NCBI GenBank assembly: GCA_031177795.1
Contig: JAPSKG010000030.1
Location: 1 to 13,991, forward strand
Origin: Domibacillus sp.
GTDB taxonomy: Bacteria > Bacillota > Bacilli > Bacillales > Domibacillaceae
Length of the DNA stretch: 13,991 nt
Direction of reading: 5' to 3'
Position numbers and translations under genes: made by a program. The notes under the pieces were generated by a model. It had not been told where the DNA came from and searched no databases. It saw nothing but the letters and a program-made list of their open reading frames with translations. Positions 1 through 6,926 of the stretch are shown piece after piece (position 1 is the stretch's first letter; every line of letters begins with the position of its first letter).

Positions 1-54
1 ATATTTATAATCTAAATTAACTTTTAGCCTTTTGAAAAAAACCATAAAAATTGA

Positions 55-426
55 TGGGTACCGAATTCAACAGATTTAGAATTTGCAGCAGATGAAAGCG
101 AGATTATTTCTGTAATTCATAAAATGACCCATCAAAAGATTGCTGCAGAGGATATCTGGGGTGCTATTCCAATGACACCTTTTACAATTGAGCAGCTTGT
201 GTTTCATCTTAATAACAAACCTGATTATGATCCTGAATTATCTCGTATTGCTGAAAGGTGGCAAGCAGGAGATTTTAGTGAGGTAGCTGCTCAACATAAC
301 GATCTCAACACAAAATTAAAAGCAGATGTAGGTCAAGCATCAGGTAACGCTACTCAAGAACAAGAGAAAAAATTTGTTTTGAAGTATTTTGATGCCAGTG
401 TTGCTCAAGAATTAGGCTTCCAGTAA
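55..426 (+). pseudogene. 5'-truncated DUF6241-family protein remnant
   Basis: The only usable start in this frame is ATG at 124, which gives 100 residues. The same frame is open back to a stop at 52-54, and the upstream codons (N-S-T-D-L-E-F-A-A-D-E-S-E-I-I-S-V-I-H-K) look like the conserved lead-in of the family, which usually follows a signal peptide or membrane anchor. The recognisable pattern is MTHQK..A.D.WGAIPMT, then ERW..GDFS...A.HN, then a glutamate-rich C-terminus. From memory this matches the Bacillus domain of unknown function DUF6241. No start codon, ribosome binding site or signal peptide precedes the conserved part in any of the three forward frames, so I read this as a decapitated gene. 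A short protein from ATG 124 cannot be excluded. Its function is unknown. Confidence 0.55.
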
Positions 427-450
427 TGGGAGCTTGTTTTTTTGCACAAA

Positions 451-538
451 ATGCACATTCAAAATATCCCCCACAGCATTTAAAAAGTCTTTTAATAATG
501 CTTTATAAACTTTTTTAAAAGCCTGCAGGGGGTGCATA
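451..538. repeat. imperfect inverted repeat
   Basis: The spacer between the DUF6241 remnant and the acyltransferase has two arms. The left arm runs ATGCAC (451-456), CCCCC (468-472), CAGC and TTTAAAAAG (to 487). The right arm runs CTTTTTTAAAA (510-520), GCCTGCAGGGGG (521-532) and GTGCAT (533-538). The reverse complement of the right arm matches the left arm, with an 11-nt insertion in the left arm and a few mismatches. It could be a decayed mobile-element end, a poor terminator between convergent genes, or chance in AT-rich DNA. Confidence 0.3.
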
Positions 539-544
539 GGGGCT

Positions 545-1567
545 TTAAACAATATTTACTTGAATTCTTGAAGGAGGAACTTTGCGGTTTAAACCTATTG
601 CTGGAAGCAAGCGGGAATTGTATTTTATTAAAATTTTTGTAATGAAAATAGGAATAAATAAACCGCTTAACAGCATTAAAAGTGAACTTGCATAAAAGTT
701 AAAGCCAAGAGCTTGGAAAAAAACAATTTTAATAAAAATCTGAGGAAACCAAGAAAGCAAATAAATTTGATAAGAATAACCGTCGATAAAGCGAAACACA
801 TTTAATTTTTTTTCACTAAGCATTTTTGTGAGAGAAAATGACATAATAATTCCAAGCAAAGCAGTTATAACTGATAAAAAAGTAGAATATATATATATTT
901 GACTTAACCACAAAAGAAGAATAATAGAGAAACATCCCACAAAAGGATTAGTAATTAATTTTTCGTAAAAGATTTTAAAGCGGCACATAACACAACCGGC
1001 CCAAAAAAACAGCAAATAAGAGGCTATATTATCAACAGATAAAAATTCGTTTTGCTGAAATGGATTAATTGAATAAAGAGTTGCTAATATAATAGTAAGA
1101 ACCAAAGAGGAACTTACATTTTGAAGTGCCTTGCTTAATAAAGGACTAATAACAAAAATTAAAAATAAAGTAGGCAAAAACCAAAAAAAACTTATGGCAC
1201 TTTCATCCGGGTAAAACAAACTTTTTAAATAGGGGGCCATGCCGAGTTCAAGAGGCCGGTCAGCAAATTCAGATAAAAAAGTTTTAGGCAAGTAAGCAAT
1301 AGTATTTAAAACAAGATAAGGGATTAGCAGGCGATAAAACTTTTTCGTTAAGAAATCTGTAAATCTATTTTTTGTGCCTCCAGTGTAAATAAATAAAAAA
1401 CCTGAAATAGACATAAAAAGCGGCATATGAAAGCTGTAAATAAAATGATAGATCCAATTAGCTGAAGGTGAATAATCAAAAATTGGATAAGAATGGCCTA
1501 ACACAACTAAAAAAATACCAAAGCTTTGCAGGAAAGTGATTTCGTTTAACTTTTTCGTTTGCTCCAT
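545..1567 (-). CDS. acyltransferase family 3 (OafA/YrhL-like) integral membrane protein
   Basis: The product is a polytopic inner-membrane acyltransferase of about 340 residues that would move an acetyl or other acyl group to an extracellular carbohydrate or polymer; the substrate cannot be read from sequence. It has about ten hydrophobic segments. The N-terminal signature has F-L-Q-S-F-G-I-F-L-V-V-L-G-H-S, with the family's conserved histidine at residue 25. A second conserved block, H-M-P-L-F-M-S-I-S-G-F, closes membrane segment two. I chose the ATG at 1567 because GGGGTG lies 9 nt upstream. A GTG four codons earlier (1579) is in frame but has no ribosome binding site. The coding region is visibly more AT-rich than the bkd and mut genes. 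It stands alone on the minus strand, behind the yqzF terminator, consistent with an independently acquired gene. Confidence 0.8.
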   Translation of the reverse strand: MEQTKKLNEITFLQSFGIFLVVLGHSYPIFDYSPSANWIYHFIYSFHMPLFMSISGFLFIYTGGTKNRFTDFLTKKFYRLLIPYLVLNTIAYLPKTFLSEFADRPLELGMAPYLKSLFYPDESAISFFWFLPTLFLIFVISPLLSKALQNVSSSLVLTIILATLYSINPFQQNEFLSVDNIASYLLFFWAGCVMCRFKIFYEKLITNPFVGCFSIILLLWLSQIYIYSTFLSVITALLGIIMSFSLTKMLSEKKLNVFRFIDGYSYQIYLLSWFPQIFIKIVFFQALGFNFYASSLLMLLSGLFIPIFITKILIKYNSRLLPAIGLNRKVPPSRIQVNIV

Positions 1568-1604
1568 TGCACCAATCACCCCGTATCTATTAGGTAGTTA
1601 AAAA

Positions 1605-1633
1605 ATAATACCATGAAAGCGCATATTTTGTTA
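1605..1633 (-). promoter_or_regulatory. possible extended -10 promoter for the acyltransferase gene
   Basis: On the minus strand TG-G-TATTAT (the -10 hexamer is 1610-1605) lies about 38 nt before the ATG. The -35 position, TAACAA, matches consensus poorly, so recognition would depend on the extended -10. The rest of the 1568-1780 spacer is AT-rich with no other element I would defend. Confidence 0.3.
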
Positions 1634-1780
1634 CTAGTTATCTTAGAAAAGAAGATTTCTCTTTTTTCGTACCCGTTATTCCCCGAAACAATTAAATTTC
1701 AAATATGAATTTTTCTGCAAAGAGTTAAAAATAAAAAAACAGTTTAATCATTTAGAAAAGCAAATAGATTAATAACTTGA

Positions 1781-1819
1781 AAAAAAAATAAAAGCGATCC
1801 CGGCTTGAGATCGCTTTTT
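1781..1819 (-). terminator. intrinsic terminator of yqzF
   Basis: Read on the minus strand, AAAAGCGATC (1818-1809), a nine-base loop and GATCGCTTTT (1799-1790) form a perfect 10-bp stem. It is followed by A and a run of nine T (1788-1780). The yqzF stop codon overlaps the base of the stem. It also insulates the acyltransferase gene from yqzF transcription. Confidence 0.85.
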
Positions 1820-2057
1820 ACTCTTTTCCTTGAAATTTCGGCTGGACTTTATTTTGTTTTCGATCTCTTCTGAAAATAAAACCGGCAACAAAACCAAGAC
1901 CGCCGATAAAAAGAAACAACCCGGCAAAAAATTGCATCCATAGAGCCGGGAAAGGAGACTGCAAAATGCCAAACAGCATATCACGCATAAGCTTAATTCC
2001 GACACCCGCTAAAAAGCCGGGAATTACAAGAATAAGTAAAGCTATAATCCGGATCAT
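1818..2057 (-). CDS. yqzF: YqzF-like small membrane protein (DUF2627)
   Basis: This 79-residue protein has two hydrophobic segments, roughly residues 3-20 and 40-63, separated by a conserved G-I-K-L-M-R-D-M-L-F-G stretch. A short basic, polar tail follows (F-R-R-D-R-K-Q-N-K-V-Q-P). The pattern is the Bacillus DUF2627 family, whose biochemical role is unknown. The start is supported by GAAGGAAGGG about 7 nt upstream. Its position next to a branched-chain keto acid dehydrogenase operon is as in B. subtilis, although there bkdR, ptb, bcd and buk lie between it and lpdV. A second reading frame covering the same bases is a shadow. Confidence 0.85.
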   Translation of the reverse strand: MIRIIALLILVIPGFLAGVGIKLMRDMLFGILQSPFPALWMQFFAGLFLFIGGLGFVAGFIFRRDRKQNKVQPKFQGKE

Positions 2058-2093
2058 TCAATAACCCTTCCTTCAAAAAATCTTCTTTCACAA

Positions 2094-2121
2094 ATCATAA
2101 CGCAACCGCTTTATTTGTCAA
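2094..2121 (-). promoter_or_regulatory. sigma-A promoter of yqzF
   Basis: On the minus strand a consensus TTGACA (2121-2116) is followed, after 16 nt, by TATGAT (2099-2094). Transcription would start near 2087, about 30 nt before the yqzF ATG. Its -35 box occupies the same bases as the -35 box of the divergent bkd promoter. Confidence 0.7.
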
Positions 2122-2142
2122 GAAAACGATTATTTATATATA
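2115..2142 (+). promoter_or_regulatory. probable sigma-A promoter of the lpdV-bkd operon
   Basis: TTGTCA (2115-2120), a 16-nt spacer and TATATA (2137-2142) precede lpdV by about 90 nt. No sigma-54 type TGGCAC-N5-TTGCW element is visible between yqzF and lpdV. This differs from B. subtilis, where the bkd operon is driven by SigL with the activator BkdR. Confidence 0.5.
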
Positions 2143-2230
2143 GAAAGAGAAAAAAATAAAATTGTTACATGAAATAGTTTTTAAAACCGTATACAATGAT
2201 AAAGGAATTAGAGAAAAGGAGAGAACATAT

Positions 2231-3646
2231 ATGGCAAAAGAGTATGATCTTGTCATTTTAGGTGGAGGAACGGGAGGTTACACAGCAGCTATTCGCGCTT
2301 CTCAGTTCGGACTTAAAACTGCCATTGTTGAAAAAGAAAAACTGGGCGGAACGTGCCTTCATCAAGGCTGTATCCCAACAAAAGCATTGCTTCGAAGCGC
2401 CGATGTATACAGGACTATGAAAAAAGCTGATTCTTTTGGGATTACTGTCGAAAATACAGCGGTCGACTTTTTACGCGTACAGGAAAGAAAAGAACAAATT
2501 GTACATACATTATATAACGGCGTGCAGGCGCTTATGAAAAAAGGGAAAATTGACGTTTACAGCGGCACTGGCCGAATAATGGGACCATCTATTTTTTCTC
2601 CTATGGCAGGCACTGTTTCAGTCGAATTAAATGACGGCAGTGAAAATGTCATGCTGGTGCCAAAAGCGGTGATTATTGCAACTGGATCACGGCCAAAGAT
2701 TTTGCCTGGTTTAGAGCCGGATGGCGAGTTTATTTTATCATCCAATGAGTTGCTTAAAATAAAAGAAATTCCTTCCTCGATTTTAATTGTTGGAGGGGGC
2801 GTGATTGGCATTGAGTTTGCTTCGATGCTTGCGGATTTTGGAAGTAAGGTAACAGTGATTGAAGCGGGCAGTCGGATTCTGCCGTCAGAAGATGAAGATA
2901 TTTCAAAAGAAATAGCCCGGCAGCTTGAAAAAAAAGAAATTCAGATTGTGACCGGCGTAAAGATAAACCCGCATTCTCTTTTAAAAGAAAATGGGGTTAT
3001 TCAAGTTACTGACGAATCAGGTAAAACTTTTTCTGCTGAAAAGCTGCTTGTTTCTGTTGGTCGCTCAGCAAACATTGAACAAGTTGGACTGGAAAACACA
3101 GAAATTGTTTTGGAAAACAATGTTATCCAGGTAAACAGCAGCATGCAAACAAAGGAATCTCATATTTATGCGATTGGAGATGTTACTGGCGGCCTTCAGC
3201 TTGCTCACGTTGCTTCTCATGAAGGGTTAACAGCAGTAGAGCATATTGCAAATGAAAAAAGTGATCCAATTGATTACACAAAAATAGCGAAATGCATTTA
3301 CGCAAACCCTGAAGCCGCAAGTGTAGGGCTTACAGAACAAGAAGCATATTTAAAGGGGTTTAAAATAAAAATCGGAAAATTTCCGTTTCAGGCAATTGGA
3401 AAAGCGCACGTTTACGGAGAAACCGACGGATTTGTAAAAATAATCGCCGACGAACAAACAGATGATTTGCTTGGAATCCACATTGTTGGCCCAAATGCAA
3501 CGGAGCTTATTTCTGAAGCAGCTCTTGCTCATATGCTGGATGCGTCCGGCTGGGAAATTGGAACATTGGTTCATCCGCATCCATCCTTGGCAGAGGCAAT
3601 TGGCGAAGCAGCTCTTGTATTAGAAGGAAAAGCGATTCATTTTTGA
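2231..3646 (+). CDS. lpdV: dihydrolipoyl dehydrogenase, E3 of branched-chain 2-oxo acid dehydrogenase
   Basis: This is a 471-residue flavoprotein that reoxidises dihydrolipoamide on the E2 subunit with NAD+. The N-terminal FAD motif G-G-G-T-G-G is at residues 11-16. The redox disulfide is C42-L-H-Q-G-C47. An NAD-binding Rossmann motif (I-V-G-G-G-V-I-G-I-E) lies near 184-195. The C-terminal catalytic H-P-H-P-S-L-A-E provides H450 and E455. I chose the ATG at 2231 because AAAAGGAGAG sits 7-10 nt upstream; an in-frame TTG at 2162 lacks a binding site and adds residues foreign to the family. It is the first gene of a four-gene operon and lies 14 nt before bkdAA. The context makes it LpdV rather than the pyruvate dehydrogenase E3. 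Confidence 0.95.
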   Translation: MAKEYDLVILGGGTGGYTAAIRASQFGLKTAIVEKEKLGGTCLHQGCIPTKALLRSADVYRTMKKADSFGITVENTAVDFLRVQERKEQIVHTLYNGVQALMKKGKIDVYSGTGRIMGPSIFSPMAGTVSVELNDGSENVMLVPKAVIIATGSRPKILPGLEPDGEFILSSNELLKIKEIPSSILIVGGGVIGIEFASMLADFGSKVTVIEAGSRILPSEDEDISKEIARQLEKKEIQIVTGVKINPHSLLKENGVIQVTDESGKTFSAEKLLVSVGRSANIEQVGLENTEIVLENNVIQVNSSMQTKESHIYAIGDVTGGLQLAHVASHEGLTAVEHIANEKSDPIDYTKIAKCIYANPEAASVGLTEQEAYLKGFKIKIGKFPFQAIGKAHVYGETDGFVKIIADEQTDDLLGIHIVGPNATELISEAALAHMLDASGWEIGTLVHPHPSLAEAIGEAALVLEGKAIHF

Positions 3647-3660
3647 AAGGAGTAGTTTCA

Positions 3661-4671
3661 ATGGAGCTTAAACATAAAAAACTAGGGATAGCCGATGAAA
3701 CAGTTTTTCATATGTATGAAACCATGCTGATAACCCGGCGGTTAGACGAAAGAATGTGGCTCTTAAATCGTTCTGGGAAAATTCCATTTGTTGTATCTGG
3801 CCAGGGGCAAGAAGCGGCACAGATAGGGGCTGCCTTTGCATTAAACCGTGAGGAAGACTTTGTACTGCCGTATTATCGCGATTTTGGCGTTGTTTTGGCT
3901 TTTGGCATGACGGTGAAAGATTTAATGCTTGCGGCCTTTGCTAAAGCAGAAGATCCAAACTCCGGGGGCCGGCAGATGCCAGGTCACTTTGGACAAAAGA
4001 AAAATCGAATTGTAACAGGTTCTTCACCGGTAACTACCCAGGTTCCACATGCGGTTGGCATTGCGCTTGCCGAAAAAATGGACAAAAAACAAACTGTATC
4101 GCTTGTTACATTTGGAGAAGGATCGTCAAATCAAGGGGATTTTCATGAAGGAGCAAACTTTGCAGGAGTTCACAAGCTGCCCGTGATTTTTTTATGTGAA
4201 AACAACCAGTATGCCATTTCAGTGCCAGTCAGCAAGCAGCTGGCTTCTGTGCGTGTTTCTGACCGAGCAGCCGGATACGGGATGCCTGGATACACAATTG
4301 ACGGGAATGATCCGCTCGAAGTTTATAAATATGTAAAAGAAGCGGCTGACCGTGCACGGCGCGGAGAAGGGCCGTCGTTAATTGAAACAATGACTTACCG
4401 CCTTACTCCTCACACTTCTGATGACGATGATCGTTCTTATCGTTCAGCGGAAGAAGTGAAAAAAGCGAAACTTAGTGATCCGCTGGACACTTTTCGCTCT
4501 TATGTAAAAGAAGCGGGGCTGCTTCCGGATGAAAAAGAAGAGCAGTTGGAAAAAAGCATTTTAACCATGATCAATGAAGCTATGGAATACGCAGAAAACG
4601 CCCCGTTCGCAAAACCTGAATCAGCTTTGCAGTTTGTTTATGCAGGAACAGAACAGGGGGCGGAAAAATAA
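3661..4671 (+). CDS. bkdAA: branched-chain 2-oxo acid dehydrogenase E1 component, alpha subunit
   Basis: With BkdAB, this 336-residue subunit forms the thiamine-diphosphate-dependent decarboxylase acting on the 2-oxo acids of Val, Leu and Ile. The thiamine-diphosphate motif begins at G152-E-G-S-S-N-Q-G-D and ends at E180-N-N. The phosphorylation-loop signature R-L-T-P-H-T-S-D-D-D-D is present near residues 244-255. The M-P-G-H-F motif (106-110) is also typical. I chose the ATG at 3661 over an in-frame ATG at 3643 because AAAGGAGTAG lies just upstream and the earlier start would overlap lpdV. Its stop overlaps the bkdAB start by one base (TAATG), implying translational coupling of two subunits needed in equal amounts. 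Confidence 0.95.
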   Translation: MELKHKKLGIADETVFHMYETMLITRRLDERMWLLNRSGKIPFVVSGQGQEAAQIGAAFALNREEDFVLPYYRDFGVVLAFGMTVKDLMLAAFAKAEDPNSGGRQMPGHFGQKKNRIVTGSSPVTTQVPHAVGIALAEKMDKKQTVSLVTFGEGSSNQGDFHEGANFAGVHKLPVIFLCENNQYAISVPVSKQLASVRVSDRAAGYGMPGYTIDGNDPLEVYKYVKEAADRARRGEGPSLIETMTYRLTPHTSDDDDRSYRSAEEVKKAKLSDPLDTFRSYVKEAGLLPDEKEEQLEKSILTMINEAMEYAENAPFAKPESALQFVYAGTEQGAEK

Positions 4672-5654
4672 TGCCTGTTATATCATATATTGATGCAGTT
4701 AAAATGGCTTTGCGTGAAGAAATGGAACGTGACCGAAATGTTTTTATTCTCGGTGAAGATGTAGGAAAAAAAGGCGGGGTATTCAAAGCAACAGAAGGTC
4801 TTTATGAACAGTTTGGCGAAGAGCGAGTGCTCGATACGCCTCTGGCAGAATCAGCTATTGCAGGAGTGGCAATTGGTGCGGCCATGGTGGGAAAGCGGCC
4901 GGTAGCTGAAATGCAGTTTGCTGACTTTATCATGCCGGCAGTGAATCAAATTATTTCAGAAGCCGCCCGCATCCGCTATCGCTCTAACAATGACTGGAGC
5001 TGCCCGCTGGTCGTCCGTGCACCATATGGAGGCGGCATTCATGGCGCGCTTTACCATTCCCAGTCTGTCGAAGCGGTTTTTGCTAACCAGCCGGGGCTTA
5101 AAATTGTCATGCCTTCTACTCCCTACGACGTAAAAGGCCTTTTAAAAGCCGCAATTCGGGATGAAGATCCTGTATTGTTTTTTGAGCACAAAAAAGCGTA
5201 CCGTTCTATTAAAGGGGACGTGCCAGAAGCAGATTATGTATTGCCGATTGGAAAAGCTGACGTAAAGCGAAAAGGAACAGACATTACTGTTATCACGTAT
5301 GGCCTTTGTGTCCATTTTGCTCTTGGGGCCGCAGAAAAGCTGGCGGCTGAAGGAATAGAAACAGAAGTTGTGGACCTTCGCACTGTTTACCCTCTTGATA
5401 AACAAGCTATTATTGAGTCTGCATCAAAAACGGGAAAAGTTCTCCTCATAACAGAAGACAACAAAGAAGGAAGTATCATAAGCGAAGTGGCCGCTATTAT
5501 TGCGGAACATTGCTTGTTCGACCTTGATGCTCCGATTCAACGACTGGCTGGCCCTGATGTTCCAGCAATGCCTTACGCGCTGCCAATGGAAAAATATTTT
5601 ATGATGAATCCTGAAAAAGTGGAAAAAGCAATGCGCGAACTGGCAGAATTTTAA
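4671..5654 (+). CDS. bkdAB: branched-chain 2-oxo acid dehydrogenase E1 component, beta subunit
   Basis: This 327-residue partner of BkdAA completes the alpha2-beta2 E1 enzyme. Typical transketolase-like beta-subunit blocks are seen: L-G-E-D-V-G-K-K-G-G-V-F near the N-terminus, then D-T-P-L-A-E-S-A-I-A-G, and M-Q-F-A-D-F-I. The central R-A-P-Y-G-G-G-I-H-G-A and the C-terminal V-D-L-R-T-V-Y-P-L-D are also present. The length is normal for the family. The start ATG overlaps the bkdAA stop, and GGGGGCGG precedes it by 8 nt. It is 24 nt from bkdB. The similar pyruvate dehydrogenase E1 beta is excluded mainly by operon context. Confidence 0.95.
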   Translation: MPVISYIDAVKMALREEMERDRNVFILGEDVGKKGGVFKATEGLYEQFGEERVLDTPLAESAIAGVAIGAAMVGKRPVAEMQFADFIMPAVNQIISEAARIRYRSNNDWSCPLVVRAPYGGGIHGALYHSQSVEAVFANQPGLKIVMPSTPYDVKGLLKAAIRDEDPVLFFEHKKAYRSIKGDVPEADYVLPIGKADVKRKGTDITVITYGLCVHFALGAAEKLAAEGIETEVVDLRTVYPLDKQAIIESASKTGKVLLITEDNKEGSIISEVAAIIAEHCLFDLDAPIQRLAGPDVPAMPYALPMEKYFMMNPEKVEKAMRELAEF

Positions 5655-5678
5655 TGGATGTGTGAAAGGAGTTTTAAA

Positions 5679-6887
5679 ATGGCGATTCACCATATGAAGA
5701 TGCCAAAACTCGGAGAAAGTGTGACGGAAGGCACGATTACCAAATGGCTTGTTGGGCCGGGGGATTTTGTTAATAAATACGACCCGATTGCTGAAGTGCT
5801 GACAGATAAAGTCACGGCTGATATTCCTTCTTCTTTTACTGGCGTAATTAAAGAAATTTTTGCAAAAGAAGATGAAACAATGGCTGTTGATGAAATTATT
5901 TGTACAATTGAAACCGAAGAAGAGGCAAAAGAAGTAGAAGAAAAACAAAAATACGATACCATAACCGGCAATAACGAAATTAATAAAGAAAACCGCCAGC
6001 GCTATTCACCAGCTGTGTTAAAGTTATCTCAGCTTCACGCAATTGATTTAGCAAAGCTAAAGGGTACAGGAAAAGGCGGGAGAATTACCCGGAAAGACGT
6101 GCAGGCAGTAATTGATAAAAAATTAACTCCTGCTGAGGCTTATAAGCAGCCCGAAATTCAAGAAAACAAGCAAAAACAAACAAACAGCAAAGAGTTGATT
6201 ATCCCGGTTGACGGCATTCGGCAGGCTATTGCAGCAAACATGGTGAAAACAAAGCAAGAAGTGCCTCATGCCTGGATGATGATTGAAGCGGATGTAACCA
6301 ATTTGGTTCGTTACCGCGATTCCATCAAGTCTTCTTTTAAAAAAGCGGAAGGGTATAACATTACGTATTTTTCTTTTTTTGTTAAAGCAGTGGCTCGCGC
6401 TTTAAAAGAATTTCCAGAAATGAACGCCATGTGGGCGGGCGATCATATTGTGCAAAAAAAAGAGATAAATATTTCTATTGCTGTGGCTGCGGGTGATAAG
6501 TTGTTTGTGCCCGTTATAAAAAACACGGACGAAAAATCGATTAAAGGCATTGCCAGAGAAATAAAGGGCCTTGCAGAAAAAGCCCGCTCTGGAAATCTCC
6601 GAATGGAAGACGTAAGTGGAGGCACATTTACTGTTAATAACACAGGATCATTTGGTTCTATTCAATCAATGGGAATAATTAACTATCCGCAAGCAGCAAT
6701 TTTACAGGTGGAGTCTATTGTAAAAAGGCCTGTTATCATTGACGGCATGATTGCAGTACGGGACATGGTCAACTTATGTCTTTCATTGGACCACCGTGTT
6801 TTAGACGGACTTATTTGCGGGCGGTTTATGCAGCGTGTCAAAGAGTTAGTAGAAACAGCATCTGAAGAAACAATGTCTATTTATTAA
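5679..6887 (+). CDS. bkdB: branched-chain 2-oxo acid dehydrogenase E2, lipoamide acyltransferase
   Basis: This 402-residue core protein transfers the branched acyl group from E1 to CoA. An N-terminal lipoyl domain (about 3-78) carries the lipoylated lysine K44 in T-D-K-V-T-A-D. A charged linker follows. The peripheral subunit-binding domain (about 108-142) shows R-Y-S-P-A-V-L-K-L and G-T-G-K-G-G-R-I-T-R-K-D-V. The C-terminal catalytic domain ends in S-L-D-H372-R-V-L-D376-G, the H-x-x-x-D-G active site. There is one lipoyl domain only, as in other Bacillus BkdB proteins. The ATG at 5679 has AAAGGAG 7 nt upstream; an in-frame ATG at 5658 lacks one. It is the last gene of the operon, followed immediately by a terminator. 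Confidence 0.95.
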   Translation: MAIHHMKMPKLGESVTEGTITKWLVGPGDFVNKYDPIAEVLTDKVTADIPSSFTGVIKEIFAKEDETMAVDEIICTIETEEEAKEVEEKQKYDTITGNNEINKENRQRYSPAVLKLSQLHAIDLAKLKGTGKGGRITRKDVQAVIDKKLTPAEAYKQPEIQENKQKQTNSKELIIPVDGIRQAIAANMVKTKQEVPHAWMMIEADVTNLVRYRDSIKSSFKKAEGYNITYFSFFVKAVARALKEFPEMNAMWAGDHIVQKKEINISIAVAAGDKLFVPVIKNTDEKSIKGIAREIKGLAEKARSGNLRMEDVSGGTFTVNNTGSFGSIQSMGIINYPQAAILQVESIVKRPVIIDGMIAVRDMVNLCLSLDHRVLDGLICGRFMQRVKELVETASEETMSIY

Positions 6888-6926
6888 AAAAGCAGCTTCT
6901 CTAAAAAAGAGAAGCTGCTTTTTTTT
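6886..6926. terminator. bidirectional intrinsic terminator between bkdB and ypuA
   Basis: AAAAAAGCAGCTTCTC (6886-6901), the loop TAAAAAA and GAGAAGCTGCTTTTTT (6909-6924) form a perfect 16-bp stem including the A/T flanks. There is a T run on each strand. It ends the convergent bkd operon and ypuA, and both stop codons overlap it. Confidence 0.9.

Noticed and set aside
57..68. Adjacent GGTACC and GAATTC (KpnI and EcoRI sites), suggesting a cloning or vector join
   Set aside because: Only two sites, with no further polylinker or vector sequence, and the DUF6241-like reading frame runs across the EcoRI site. Chance is the simpler explanation.
1613..1626. TGAAAGCGCATATT as a cre site before the acyltransferase
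   Set aside because: The first nine bases fit the consensus, but the second half-site has three mismatches at important positions.
1769..2005. 78-codon minus-strand open frame overlapping yqzF
   Set aside because: It runs through the yqzF coding region and its terminator in another frame; yqzF has the family match, ribosome binding site and promoter.
2121..2134. AGAAAACGATTATT as a cre site in the bkd promoter spacer
   Set aside because: Three mismatches to consensus, including the first and last bases. It is not comparable to the perfect site before mutA.
5424..5948. 174-codon minus-strand open frame spanning the bkdAB-bkdB junction
   Set aside because: It lies antisense to two well-supported genes, is rich in Phe, Asn and His as expected of an antisense shadow of AT-rich coding DNA, and has no family resemblance.
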